A stretch of 64,000 nt of DNA. Source: Bacteroidales bacterium (lineage in GTDB: Bacteria > Bacteroidota > Bacteroidia > Bacteroidales > VadinHA17). The stretch is taken from positions 310,001-374,000 of the forward strand of contig JADJLX010000005.1 of the NCBI GenBank assembly GCA_016709865.1, written 5' to 3'. The translations under genes and the position numbers were made by a program. Positions 35,979 through 46,000 of the stretch are shown here, one piece after another; the stretch's first letter is position 1; every line of letters starts with the position of its first letter. Below the pieces are notes generated by a model, which had not been told where the DNA came from, did not search any database, and worked only from the letters and a program-made list of their open reading frames with translations.

Positions 35979-36163
35979 TTGCTTCGGCACTGCGTGCCTC
36001 GCAATGACACGAAAATTTGATTATTTGGTCATTAAGCCAGGACAGTTATGATTGCGTTAACGGTCATTGCGAGGAGAGAAGCGACGAAGCAATCCTTCTG
36101 TCCCAAACCAAACCTGCAAAGAAAAACGGTCATTAGGAAGAGCTAAGCGATGAAGCAACCCTT
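35979..36163. repeat. GTCATTGCGAGG-type palindromic repeats between surface proteins 2 and 3
   Basis: GGTTGCTTCGG...CTCGCAATGAC (from 35979) is partly reverse-complementary to GGTCATTGCGAGGAG...CGACGAAGCAATCC (36062-36094); a third degenerate copy starts at 36131. This element is widespread in bacteria and often produces spurious CHCEERSDEA peptides. The intergenic stretch of about 340 nt holds these repeats and no other gene. Confidence 0.85.
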
Positions 36164-36292
36164 TGGTCCTAAACCATTCCTGCAAAAAACTTGTTATAAA
36201 TCTCCATTTATTTTATCTTGCCATATAAATTCTTTTTCAGACGAATACTGTTGCTGTCCTTATGCATGTATTTTCATCTAATTCCTATAACT

Positions 36293-39025
36293 ATGAAAGC
36301 AAAATACTTTCTGACTGTACTCTTGTCTTTCTCTTTTTATCTTTTGTCTTCCCAGGTACCTGAAGGCTTTAATTATCAGGCCATAGCGACCTATTCAGGA
36401 AGTCCTGTTACAACAGCTATCACTGTCCGTATTACAATTCAGGAATTGGAAACAGGTGGAGTGACTTACTGGATTGAAGATCACCTCGGTGTTATACCTA
36501 ATTCCCAGGGATTGTTCAATATTATTGTCGGAACAGGAAGTAAGGTAACTGGTTCAACAGCCGCCGCATTCGCTGATATTGACTGGAGTGTATCGACAAA
36601 GTATCTGAAGACCGACATAGACTACCTCGGATGGAAACCTATGGGTGTATCTAAGTTGCAATCAGTACCCTATTCAATGGTTGCAAAAGACCTTGTAAAC
36701 CCGGTTGATAAGCTTGGAATAAAGGGTGTGACAACCAATATGGAAGAGGCTCTGTTTGAAGTTAAAAATAAGGATGGTCAGACTGTGTTTGCAGTCTACA
36801 ATGAGGGAGTCAGGATATATGTTGATGACGGTTCAAAGGGCTCAAAGGGTGGTTTTGCAATCGGGGGGTTTGATGTGGAAGGAAAAGGATTAGTCCCGGG
36901 ACCAGAATTATTGGTTGTAGATCCGACTAAAATCAGAATGTATATCGACAAGGCCGCTGCTGTAAAATCACCAAAAGGAGGATTTGCTATCGGTGGATTT
37001 GGAGAAGCAAAGGGCGATGAACAGACCTATATGAGGATTACAAATGATTCAACAAAGTTTTTTATTAATGATGATCCTTTAGGCAAGGGGCCGAAGGGAG
37101 GTTTTGCCATTGGAGGTTTTGATGAAGCAAAAGGAGTTAAGAACTTCTTCAATGTTGAGAGTCCGTTAGCGACACCAGCCATTATTAATCCATCTCAGAA
37201 CAGAATATTATTTCATCCTCTGAAGAACGCATTTCTGGTTGGCAGGGTCTTAATTACTGATGTAAATAATGTTGGAGAAAACTCATTTGTGTCTGGCTAT
37301 GAATCAATTGCAAAAGGAAATTTCTCACAGGCACTGGGTTATAAGGCAAAAACAGCTGGAGAGGGTTCAACAGCAATTGGGAATGATGCATACGCACAGG
37401 GAAAAAACTCATTTGCTTTTGGTGACTCAGCATTTGTATTAGCTGACGATGCTTATGCTATCGGAGCGGGGGCCCTGGCTACAGGAAGAGGATCGTTTGC
37501 AATTGGTTCAAAAGATAAACTGTTTGGAGATAATTTTGAGTTGTCAACTTCCGCAACCGGACTTCTGTCTATGGCAATAGGGTTAGATGCTGATGCCGAG
37601 GGATCGGAATCATTCGCAGCCGGAATTGGTGTAAAAGCAACAGGAATTGGTTCAATTGCTCTTGGCCGGTCTGCCATGGCAAGTGGTGATTTTTCAATGG
37701 CACTGCAGGGCACGGCAAGCGGAATGGGGTCTATTTCTATCGGAGGAGGGACTGCTACTGGTTTAAATTCTTTAATTATAGGACTGGGAACCTCAAGTGG
37801 TTGGAGCTCGGCGGTTATCGGTAACGGAGAAGCTTCAGAAGAATATTCAATTGCTCTTGGAAATAGTGCAACGGCTACAGGAAAGTTTGCTATAGCAGCC
37901 GGACTTGAAACAACGGCTCAGGCTGCAGGAAGTTTTGTAATAGGTTCATATAATGTTATTTCAGGCAACAATACTACTTTAATAAACACTGATCCGGTAT
38001 TTGTAATTGGAAACGGGACTTATGTAACACCTTCAAATGCATTTACCGTTCTGAGAAACGGAAAAACAGCAATTGGTCACGATGCACCCACACAGATGCT
38101 GGACGTAAACGGGCAGGTAAGGATCAGAGGCGGAAACCCTGTTGCAGGTAAAGTCTTAACTACTTCAGGGACTGACGGAACGGCTACATGGGAAAATATA
38201 GTAATAGGTGCCCATAATCATAGTACAGCAGATTTAACATCAGGAACCTTGACTGTTGCCAGGGGAGGAACCGGTGATAATAGTTTGACAGCAAATAAAG
38301 TCCTGGTTGGAAACGGGACCTCTGCATTATTACAGCCTACTAATCTTCATTGGGATAATACGAACTCCAGTCTTGGGATTGGAACAGCTTCACCTGGTAC
38401 ATACAAACTTAGTGTAACATCCTCGCTTGGTGGATTAACATCAGCCACCGGTAATTTTGAAAATACAAATACAACAAACGGGATTGCACTAAAGGCAACA
38501 ACAAATTCTTCTGATGGCACAGCCCTTTTTATTCAACAGGGCACAGGATATTCCTTAAGGTGTGATGGTTATGATCCTTCTTGGTTTGTGGCGATGGCAG
38601 TAAAAGGAAGAAATGTTGGGATAGGTACATCATCACCAGGACAAAGACTTGACATTATCGGAGGTTATGGACGTGTTGAAACAGGGTACAGTTGGTTAAC
38701 CAATTCAGATATCAGGTATAAAAAGAATATTTCAACACTTACAAGTTCTCTCGAAATGGTTATGAATCTTCGCGGAGTAAGATTTGATCTCATTGATGAT
38801 GAAGATATTGTCAAAGGTTCGGGAAAGTACATAGGTTTTATTGCTCAGGAGCTTGAAACAATGTATCCTGAATTTGTGGTAACAGAGTCAAATGGCTATA
38901 AGTCAGTTGCATACGATAAAATGAGTGCAGTGCTTGTTGAAGCTGTTAAAGAACAGCAAAGTCAGATTGAAGCCCTAAAGGCTGAACTCCAACAGATCAA
39001 AGCCCTGCTTCAAAATCAGGACTAA
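36293..39025 (+). CDS. secreted surface protein 3: YadA-like head and S74 chaperone domain
   Basis: About 910 residues from the ATG at 36293 (MKAKYFLTVLLSF), chosen because the signal peptide then aligns with the paralogs; upstream in-frame ATG 36218 adds an unrelated segment. N-domain, FAVYNEGVRIYVDDG and three KGGFAIGGF repeats are nearly identical to protein 2. The head (about 340-620) has SIALGRSAMASGDFSMALQG-type YadA repeats. A tail-fibre-like segment with HNHSTADLTSGTLTVARGG follows. The end is S74: NSDIRYKKNIS, GFIAQELETMYPEFV, VAYDKMSAVLVEAVKEQQ, then a coiled coil ending IKALLQNQD, as in protein 2. Confidence 0.88.
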   Translation: MKAKYFLTVLLSFSFYLLSSQVPEGFNYQAIATYSGSPVTTAITVRITIQELETGGVTYWIEDHLGVIPNSQGLFNIIVGTGSKVTGSTAAAFADIDWSVSTKYLKTDIDYLGWKPMGVSKLQSVPYSMVAKDLVNPVDKLGIKGVTTNMEEALFEVKNKDGQTVFAVYNEGVRIYVDDGSKGSKGGFAIGGFDVEGKGLVPGPELLVVDPTKIRMYIDKAAAVKSPKGGFAIGGFGEAKGDEQTYMRITNDSTKFFINDDPLGKGPKGGFAIGGFDEAKGVKNFFNVESPLATPAIINPSQNRILFHPLKNAFLVGRVLITDVNNVGENSFVSGYESIAKGNFSQALGYKAKTAGEGSTAIGNDAYAQGKNSFAFGDSAFVLADDAYAIGAGALATGRGSFAIGSKDKLFGDNFELSTSATGLLSMAIGLDADAEGSESFAAGIGVKATGIGSIALGRSAMASGDFSMALQGTASGMGSISIGGGTATGLNSLIIGLGTSSGWSSAVIGNGEASEEYSIALGNSATATGKFAIAAGLETTAQAAGSFVIGSYNVISGNNTTLINTDPVFVIGNGTYVTPSNAFTVLRNGKTAIGHDAPTQMLDVNGQVRIRGGNPVAGKVLTTSGTDGTATWENIVIGAHNHSTADLTSGTLTVARGGTGDNSLTANKVLVGNGTSALLQPTNLHWDNTNSSLGIGTASPGTYKLSVTSSLGGLTSATGNFENTNTTNGIALKATTNSSDGTALFIQQGTGYSLRCDGYDPSWFVAMAVKGRNVGIGTSSPGQRLDIIGGYGRVETGYSWLTNSDIRYKKNISTLTSSLEMVMNLRGVRFDLIDDEDIVKGSGKYIGFIAQELETMYPEFVVTESNGYKSVAYDKMSAVLVEAVKEQQSQIEALKAELQQIKALLQNQD
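36320..36354 (+). repeat. heptanucleotide repeat coding the signal-peptide core of surface protein 3
   Basis: CTCTTGT, CTTTCTC, TTTTTAT, CTTTTGT, CTTCCCA on a 7-nt grid. Confidence 0.8.
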
Positions 39026-39050
39026 TGTAATTTAGTTTTGACTGACTTTC

Positions 39051-39172
39051 AGGGGTTGCTTCGGCACTGCGTGCCTCGCAATGACGTGCACATAAGTTTA
39101 TTTTGTCCTTTTGCCATGACAATTATGAAAACGTTAACGGTCATTGCGAGGAGCTCAGCGACGAAGCTACCC
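39051..39172. repeat. GTCATTGCGAGG-type repeat between surface proteins 3 and 4
   Basis: The stretch after the stop of protein 3 (from TTTAGTTTTGACTGAC through GCCTCGCAATGAC) repeats the stretch after protein 2 almost exactly, followed by the inverse GGTCATTGCGAGGAG copy at 39139-39172. The gene and its downstream repeat were therefore duplicated together. The 278-nt gap to 39304 has no other gene. Confidence 0.85.
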
Positions 39173-39303
39173 TTGAACCTATAAAAAAAACTTGGTTTAA
39201 ATTTCCATTTATTTTAACTTTCCAAGCAAATTGCTTGTTTAATACATGTAGAGAATATCATTTTCAAATTTTCAAACTGATTAATTTTCAAATTCTCATA
39301 CCT

Positions 39304-41577
39304 ATGAAAACTAAACTCCTCTTGACCGTCCTTTTGTCTTTTTCCTTTTATCTTTTGTCTTCTCAGGTCCCTCAGGGCTTTAATTACCAGGCTCTTGCCG
39401 GTGATGCATCAGGTAATCCGATAAGGAACACAGTGCTTCAGGTAAAAATAAGCATCCTGTCAGACACTATTGTTCCAAAAATATTGTGGGAAGAGTTACA
39501 TTCAACAGTAAAAACAAATGCGCATGGGGTATTTTCCCTGGTAGTGGGATCAGGAGTCAGACAAGCGACATCTACTGCACTTACTTTTAAAGCAATTAAC
39601 TGGTCAACTGCCCAAATGTTCCTCAAGACACAGATCTTTTATCAGAATGCATGGAAGAGCATGGGTAATGCAAAACTATGGAGCGTGCCTTATGCTATGG
39701 TGGCTTCAAATTTTTCTGCAAAGGTCGATAAGTTAAAGGTAAGCGGACTGGCCACATCTCCTGATTCAGCACTCTTTGAAGTAAAAAATCTTAATGGACA
39801 GACTGTTTTTGCAGTTTACAATGAAGGGGTTAGGGTTTATGTTGATGATGGTATTGCTAAAAGCCCGAAGGGTGGTTTTGCTATCGGCAGTTTCGGAACA
39901 GACAAAGGTGTTTCTCAAAACTACCTTACCGTTAATTCTGATAGTGTAAGGGTATATGTCGACAAAAAAACAGGAAAAGCACCCAAAGGAGGGTTTGCCA
40001 TTGGTGATTTTGGAAGTGCCAAAGGTGCATCCGAGAGCTTTATGCAGCTTACTCCTGATAACTATTTCATTGGACACAACAGTGGTAAAAACATTACTAC
40101 CGGGAAATTTAATGCCTTCCTGGGATACCGATCAGGTTATAAGAATACTTCAGGATCATCCAATACATTTTTCGGTGATTCAGCCGGACTCAATAATACT
40201 TCCGGAATAGAGAATTTATTCATGGGCAAAAATGCCGGACTTGGTAATAAAGATGGCAGCTGGAATGTGTTCCTTGGTAAGGATGCAGGTTATGCCAGTG
40301 AAACAAGTGTATCCAATGTTTTCATAGGAAATGAAGCAGGCAGAATGGCAAAGCATACTGCAACAAGCACTGCTTCTTATAATGTTTCAATAGGTACTCT
40401 CGCCGGATACTATAATAATGGAAATTTTAATGTTTTTGTCGGACAGGAAGCAGGTTATTCGAATGAAAAAGGAAAGCAGAATGTTTTCATCGGAATGGGT
40501 GCCGGATATTACAATGATACAGCAAGTTACAATGTTGCCATAGGCACTGATGCCGGTTATAATAACATGGGAAAAGCAGGTGTCTTCATTGGAAACTTTG
40601 CAGGTTATAACAATGTGGGGGCTAACTATAATGTTTTTATTGGTAATAATGCAGGAACAAGCACGAATTCAGGTGATAAAAACGTTATTCTGGGAAGCGA
40701 TGCCGGTTATGATAATACAACAGGAAGATTCAACACTTTTATAGGTAATCTGAGCGGTTCCTCGAATACCACAGGTGGCTGGAATGTCTATGTGGGCAAC
40801 AGTGCGGGAGAAACTGCAACCGGAAACTATAATACAGTTATGGGAAATGTTGCAGGACAGGCGGTTACCGGAGATTATAATACAATTTATGGTTTTCAGT
40901 CAGGCTACGAGACCACCTCAGGTATTGGAAATGCATTCTTTGGTCATCAGTCAGGTCATGAAAATATTTCCGGTTCTTACAATACATACATCGGACCCAG
41001 CGCAGGATATTATAATACTTCAGGTTCAAAAAATGTCATGATCGGATTCGAAGCAGGCGCATATGAATATGGAAGCAACAAACTTGTTATTGCAAATGGC
41101 TGGTCATCAACACCAAGCTCATCATCCCTGCTTTATGGCGACTTTTCAACATCCCAGCTCAGGTTAAACGCAAGTGTTGGAATTAATGCTGCTCCATCAA
41201 CTTTCTATAATCTGTATGTTTCAGGTTTGGTATATGCAACAGGCGATTTTTGGACCGGATCTGATATACGATTAAAGCAAAATGTTAAGTCGATTGATAG
41301 AGATGGAGTCATTGATAAGGTGAAAGAAATGGATGTTATAAAATACAATTACAATACAGAAAGTTCAAAGGGTATTCCTTCTGAGGAAAATAAATACATA
41401 GGGATTATTGCCCAGGAGATTGAGAAGTCTTTCCCTGAGCTCGTCAGAACCGATGAAAAAGGGTTTAAAGCAGTAAATTATAACGGTTTAACAGCTGTCC
41501 TGCTTCAGGCCATAAAAGACCAGCAGAAACAGATTGATTTGCTAAAGGAGGAAGTTGAAATGCTTAAGAAGAAATAG
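39304..41577 (+). CDS. secreted surface protein 4: IGYQAG-type head and S74 chaperone domain
   Basis: About 757 residues from ATG 39304 (MKTKLLLTVLLSF). The in-frame extension to 39103 translates the GTCATTGCGAGG repeat (GHCEELSDEA) and is rejected. N-domain QVPQGFNYQALAGDASGNP is the most divergent of the four. After two KGGFAIG repeats, residues about 255-600 hold many repeats of the NVFIGxxAGYxN type, as in protein 1. It ends in S74: GSDIRLKQNVKS, KYIGIIAQEIEKSFPELV, VNYNGLTAVLLQAIKDQQ, then a short coiled coil. It thus joins the head type of protein 1 to the C-terminus of proteins 2 and 3. Confidence 0.87.
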   Translation: MKTKLLLTVLLSFSFYLLSSQVPQGFNYQALAGDASGNPIRNTVLQVKISILSDTIVPKILWEELHSTVKTNAHGVFSLVVGSGVRQATSTALTFKAINWSTAQMFLKTQIFYQNAWKSMGNAKLWSVPYAMVASNFSAKVDKLKVSGLATSPDSALFEVKNLNGQTVFAVYNEGVRVYVDDGIAKSPKGGFAIGSFGTDKGVSQNYLTVNSDSVRVYVDKKTGKAPKGGFAIGDFGSAKGASESFMQLTPDNYFIGHNSGKNITTGKFNAFLGYRSGYKNTSGSSNTFFGDSAGLNNTSGIENLFMGKNAGLGNKDGSWNVFLGKDAGYASETSVSNVFIGNEAGRMAKHTATSTASYNVSIGTLAGYYNNGNFNVFVGQEAGYSNEKGKQNVFIGMGAGYYNDTASYNVAIGTDAGYNNMGKAGVFIGNFAGYNNVGANYNVFIGNNAGTSTNSGDKNVILGSDAGYDNTTGRFNTFIGNLSGSSNTTGGWNVYVGNSAGETATGNYNTVMGNVAGQAVTGDYNTIYGFQSGYETTSGIGNAFFGHQSGHENISGSYNTYIGPSAGYYNTSGSKNVMIGFEAGAYEYGSNKLVIANGWSSTPSSSSLLYGDFSTSQLRLNASVGINAAPSTFYNLYVSGLVYATGDFWTGSDIRLKQNVKSIDRDGVIDKVKEMDVIKYNYNTESSKGIPSEENKYIGIIAQEIEKSFPELVRTDEKGFKAVNYNGLTAVLLQAIKDQQKQIDLLKEEVEMLKKK
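39331..39365 (+). repeat. heptanucleotide repeat coding the signal-peptide core of surface protein 4
   Basis: CTTTTGT, CTTTTTC, CTTTTAT, CTTTTGT, CTTCTCA on a 7-nt grid. Confidence 0.82.
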
Positions 41578-41581
41578 GGGC

Positions 41582-41610
41582 TCCTCCTGCGCTAAAGCTA
41601 CGGAGGACGC
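41582..41610. repeat. CCTCC...CGGAGG palindrome, intergenic copy
   Basis: CCTCCTGCG, CTAAAG and CTACGGAGG form an imperfect hairpin just after the stop of surface protein 4. A second copy with the same pattern lies inside mnmA at 42218-42250. Confidence 0.8.
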
Positions 41611-41726
41611 GGTGGGTGCTGGGTGCTGGGTGGGTGCTGGGTGCTAGTCGCTCAGCGCTCTAATCTCAACGCTCTACGCTCTACGCTTTACGCTATGCTC
41701 TGTGCTCTGTGCTCCGTGCCCTGTGC
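41611..41726. repeat. compound period-7 repeat (GGGTGCT units, then GCTCTAC/GCTTTAC/TCTGTGC units)
   Basis: 41613-41650 repeats GGGTGCT with small slips. 41663-41726 runs GCTCTAC, GCTCTAC, GCTTTAC, GCTATGC, TCTGTGC, TCTGTGC, TCCGTGC, CCTGTGC on a strict grid, ending at the mnmA stop codon. The second part is the reverse complement type of 17747-17795. The junction is convergent. Confidence 0.9.
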
Positions 41727-42932
41727 TTACTTATCAATGACCCCCGACCCGATAACCTCATCGCCCTCATACCATGCCGCGAACTGACCGGGGGCAATGC
41801 CGCGCTGAAGAGTATCGAATACAATATACATTCCGTTTTCGCGGCAGAAAAGACGTGCTTTCTGCAGTGGCTGACGATACCTTATCCTCACCATGTATTC
41901 ACGGGTTTCACCCGGATGCATTTGCATATCAGTCCTGATCCAGTGTGTTTCATCTTTTCTTATGAAAAGGCCCTTTCTGTTGAGTCCGGGATGTTCCTGT
42001 CCTTCACCTACATATACAATATTATCGGCTACATCAGTGGCAATAACAAACAGAGCTTCCTTATGTCCGCCAACATTCATTCCCTTCCTCTGACCAATTG
42101 TAAAAAAATGAGCGCCATTGTGCTGACCGATAACTTTGCCATCTGATCTTACATAACAGGCCGGATCAGTAATATTTGTTAACAATTCATCAGTGACATC
42201 ATTCTCAATCCCATCAACCTTCGCCCTCCGAAGTTTTAACGAAGGAGGGTCAACTATTTCTATTATATCCCCTTTCTTAGCCTCAAGTTTCTGCTGAAGA
42301 AAAGTCGGAAGATGTACCTTACCTACAAAGCAGATCCCCTGGGAATCTTTTCGCTGAGCCGTTGCCAGTCCAAGTTTTTCTGCTATTTCCCTTACTTCAG
42401 GTTTTTTAAGATCGCCAACAGGAAAGAGGGCAGTGGAAAGTTGTTCCTGGCTGACCTGGCATAGAAAATAACTCTGATCTTTATTACTGTCTGTTCCTGC
42501 AAGCAGTCTGTGAACAAGTGTACCATTAACACTTATTGTTTCCTTTCTGCAGTAATGTCCGGTGGCAACAAAGTCACCGCCAAGTTTTCTGGCTTCCTCA
42601 GCAAATGAATCAAATTTTATCTCTCTGTTGCAGAGTACATCAGGATTTGGAGTTCTTCCTTTTTCATATTCTGCAAACATATAGTCGACTACCCTCTGAC
42701 GGTATGGTTCGCTCAGATCAACCTGATGAAATGGTATTCCGAGCTTTTTGGCTACCATCTCAGCAAACATAAGGTCATCTTCCCAGTGACAATCACTTTG
42801 AAGCAAGCCGGTTGTATCGTGCCAGTTCTTCATAAACAGACCTATAACCTCATAGCCCTGATCTTTGAGTACCCACGCTGCTACGCTTGAATCCACACCA
42901 CCTGAAAGCCCTATGACAACCTTCTTTTTCAC
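41727..42932 (-). CDS. mnmA: tRNA-specific 2-thiouridylase
   Basis: Adds the 2-thio group to U34 of tRNA-Lys, -Glu and -Gln. PP-loop ATPase motif [13 protein letters not shown] at residues 8-20; catalytic cysteines in [10 protein letters not shown] and [17 protein letters not shown] and the C-terminal beta-barrel ([34 protein letters not shown]) are all present. 401 residues, longer than usual by a loop after the GDIIEI motif; that loop includes [10 protein letters not shown], encoded by a palindromic repeat at 42218-42250. A -7 box TATATTTG is at 42937-42944 on the minus strand, with a CCCCCTAAAGGGGG repeat where the -33 would lie. Confidence 0.95.
   Translation of the reverse strand: MKKKVVIGLSGGVDSSVAAWVLKDQGYEVIGLFMKNWHDTTGLLQSDCHWEDDLMFAEMVAKKLGIPFHQVDLSEPYRQRVVDYMFAEYEKGRTPNPDVLCNREIKFDSFAEEARKLGGDFVATGHYCRKETISVNGTLVHRLLAGTDSNKDQSYFLCQVSQEQLSTALFPVGDLKKPEVREIAEKLGLATAQRKDSQGICFVGKVHLPTFLQQKLEAKKGDIIEIVDPPSLKLRRAKVDGIENDVTDELLTNITDPACYVRSDGKVIGQHNGAHFFTIGQRKGMNVGGHKEALFVIATDVADNIVYVGEGQEHPGLNRKGLFIRKDETHWIRTDMQMHPGETREYMVRIRYRQPLQKARLFCRENGMYIVFDTLQRGIAPGQFAAWYEGDEVIGSGVIDK
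42218..42250 (-). repeat. palindromic repeat inserted in frame within mnmA
   Basis: On the coding strand CCTCCTTCG, TTAAAAC and TTCGGAGG match the intergenic element at 41582-41610 position by position apart from a few substitutions (about 23 of 30 bases by eye). It encodes [10 protein letters not shown] in a loop of MnmA. Confidence 0.8.
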
Positions 42933-42955
42933 TTTGCAAATATAGCAAAAGTTAA

Positions 42956-42979
42956 GCCCCCTTTAGGGGGTTTGGGGGC
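42956..42979. repeat. CCCCCTTTAGGGGG-type repeat
   Basis: GCCCCCTTTAGGGGG followed by TTTGGGGGC lies in the divergent mnmA / helicase intergenic region. It is the same family as 47173-47282. Confidence 0.8.
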
Positions 42980-43001
42980 AAAAATATCGTAACTTTAGTC
43001 C

Positions 43002-46000
43002 ATGGGAAAAGGTACTCTGACCATATACAGCGCATCGGCAGGATCGGGAAAAACATACACACTGACAGGCATTTACCTTTCAGCACTCTTCAAATCGAGA
43101 TATAATTACCGGAGGATTCTTGCGGTTACTTTTACAAATAAAGCTACCGCTGAAATGAAATCGAGGATACTCGATAATCTTCATAAAATCTCTGCGGGAG
43201 AAAAATCAGAATACCTGTCTTCACTGATAGCCGAAACAGGAAAAAGTGAAGAGTTTATCAGAACCGAGGCCAAAGCAATCCTGAATTCAATTCTTCACGA
43301 TTATTCACGGTTCTCAGTATCTACAATTGATAGTTTTTTTCAAAAAATACTCAGAGCTTTTGCAAGGGAAGCAGGATTGCATTCAGGATTCAATATTGAG
43401 CTCGATCACAGTGTAATACTGTCAGCCGCAATTGATGAGATGATTGATTCTGCCAAAGATAACCCGCAGCTGAAGAAGTGGCTGACAAGCTATGCGATGT
43501 CAAATATTGATGATGAGAAAAGCTGGAACCTGAAGAATGGTATTACACGGCTTGCAGACGAGCTGTTTAAGGAAAAATTCAAGATCCTTTCTGAGAGCGA
43601 AAGATCAAATCTTGAAAACAAGCAGTTCCTGCTCGATTATATTGAAAAGATAAAATCGTTGATTGCATCATTCGAAAAGAAACTTACCGAATCAGGGACT
43701 CTTGGTTTGATGATCTATTCGACATTTGAGCTAACAGATGATATGTTTTACCGGAAGGGACAGGGAGTTCCCCGGTTACTGAAGTCCTTTGCCGCAGGGA
43801 ATATTATTGCGCCAAACAGCTATATCAGGGAAGTTATGTCTGATCCGCCACGATGGTCGACCGGGAAGATGGCGCCGCAGCTTCAGGATGCAATAAGCGA
43901 TGGCCTGGAAAATATTGTCAGGGAAGCAATAAGCTACTATGATGAGAACATAAAAAAATATAATACTGCCAGTGTTGTACTTAAAAATATTTATGCATTA
44001 GGTATACTCTCGGATGTACTGTATTACGTACACAGTATAACGACATCTGAAAACAGCTTTCTTCTTTCGGATGCTGGTGACGTCCTGAATCTTATTACTA
44101 AAGGCGACCAGTCTCCCTTTATTTACGAAAAGGCAGGCAACAGATTTGAGAACTTTATGATTGATGAGTTTCAGGATACTTCAATTATTCAATGGAATAA
44201 TTTCAGACCGCTCATAGAGAACAGTATGGCTGAAGGGTTTGATAATCTTGTGGTTGGCGATGTAAAACAGTCAATTTACCGTTGGCGAAACAGCGACTGG
44301 CAGATCCTTGGACGGGTACTGAACAGTCAGGTTGATAATGACAGGTTTCTAAGTAAACCACTGACAACAAATTGGAGAAGCAGTTCAAATATTATCAGTT
44401 TCAATAATTCACTGTTTACGATAATACCCCGGCAGGTGGACCAGTCACTTTCTGAAGATAATCTTACTGTAAGTTTTGCTGATCTCTATTCTGAAGCAGT
44501 ACAGATCGATCCGGGTAAAAAGCCCGGCGGATATGTTCGGCTTGAATTCATTGAGAATGACAAGGAAAAGGAATGGCAGGAGACTGTTCTTGAACGTCTG
44601 CCCGGCATAATCAGAACACTTCAGGATAAGGGCTATGGGGCGTCAGATATTGGCATTATTGTAAGGGATGGAAAGGAGGGGGCAAGGGTTCTCAAAACGA
44701 TCATTAACCACGCAAATAATCTGTCTGACGGGGAAAGAGTTCAGTACAATTTCAGTGTTGTTTCAAATGATTCTCTGCTGCTTTCCAATTCCCACGTTAT
44801 TAACTTTATCATTTCGGTTCTTACAGTTGTTAATGATCCTTCCGACATGATCAGCAGAGCTGCAATGCTCCGTTTATATCTGATGGCTAAAGGTGATGAA
44901 AATGCAGACAAGGCTCCTCTTGTAAGCAATAATCTGATTGAGGATTCACAAAGATTTTTTCCTGAGGATTATGTTATTACTCTTGAAAGAATAAAACAAA
45001 TGCCTCTTTTTGAGGCCGTTGAGAATATTATCGGCTTCTTTCATCTTGGTGATTATTCCCGGAATGTGGCTTACCTGAATACTTTTCAGGATTATGTTGT
45101 TAGTTTTTCAGGAAGCGGAAATTCTGATTTTCATTCTTTCCTCGACTGGTGGGAAACTACCGGAATAAAGAAATCAGTTGTTCTGCCATCGAACCAGGAA
45201 GCTATGCGCATACTTACCATTCATAAATCGAAGGGTCTCGAGTTTAAGGTGGTAATTCTTCCATTCCTTTCGTGGAATCTCGATCACATGGCTTCAAATC
45301 AGCCTGTTCTGTGGGTAACTCCATCAGAACCGCCATTCAATGAGTTAGGAGTTCTACCTGTTAAATACGGTAAGGATCTGTCCGAGACAATTTTCAGTGA
45401 TTCTTTCAAAGAAGAAAAACAGTCTGTCTATCTCGACAATATTAACCTATTGTATGTGGCCATGACAAGGGCGATAGATGTTATCTATGGATTTTCGGTA
45501 AATAATCCGAGATCTGAGAGTACCGTAGCAGGTATTCTGAAAAATGCTGTCAGTGCTGTTAGCAGCGGAGTGGATTCCGTAATGCCTCTATCAAAGTATT
45601 ATGATGCTGAAAAAGGTGTGTTTGAATATGGAGAGATTACAGAAAACAGAAGGGCTGATCTTACTCCTGTTAATATTTCTTCTAAGGATTATCATGTTAG
45701 TCAGAAAATGGAATCATTAAAACTCAAACTTCATGGCGAAAATTATTTTTCTGGTGATGATGCAGAACTCAGGAAGAAAATTAATTACGGTAAGTTAATG
45801 CATGAGGTATTTGAAGGCATAAATACCCCGGATGATCTCCCTCTCGCAATCAGGAAACTCGTTTTGGAAGGAAAACTGCCTGAGGAAGAGTCAGGTAGTC
45901 TCGAGAAACGAATCCTTTCCCTGATAAATACACCTGAGGTCTCAGAATGGTTTAATCCGGGAAATGAGGTAATGAATGAAGCTGGTATTCTTTTAAAATC

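Noticed and set aside
39103..39303. N-terminal extension of surface protein 4
   Set aside because: It translates the GTCATTGCGAGG repeat (GHCEELSDEA) and puts the signal peptide 67 residues inside; ATG 39304 aligns with the paralogs.
33189..41577. Prophage tail-fibre region
   Set aside because: S74 domains suggest phage, but no capsid, portal, terminase, integrase or lysis gene is present and all four proteins have signal peptides.
23696..41577. Type IX secretion C-terminal signal on the surface proteins and proteases
   Set aside because: None of the C-termini has the beta-sandwich end with a GxY...KLxx pattern; they end in coiled coils, a basic domain or a membrane helix.
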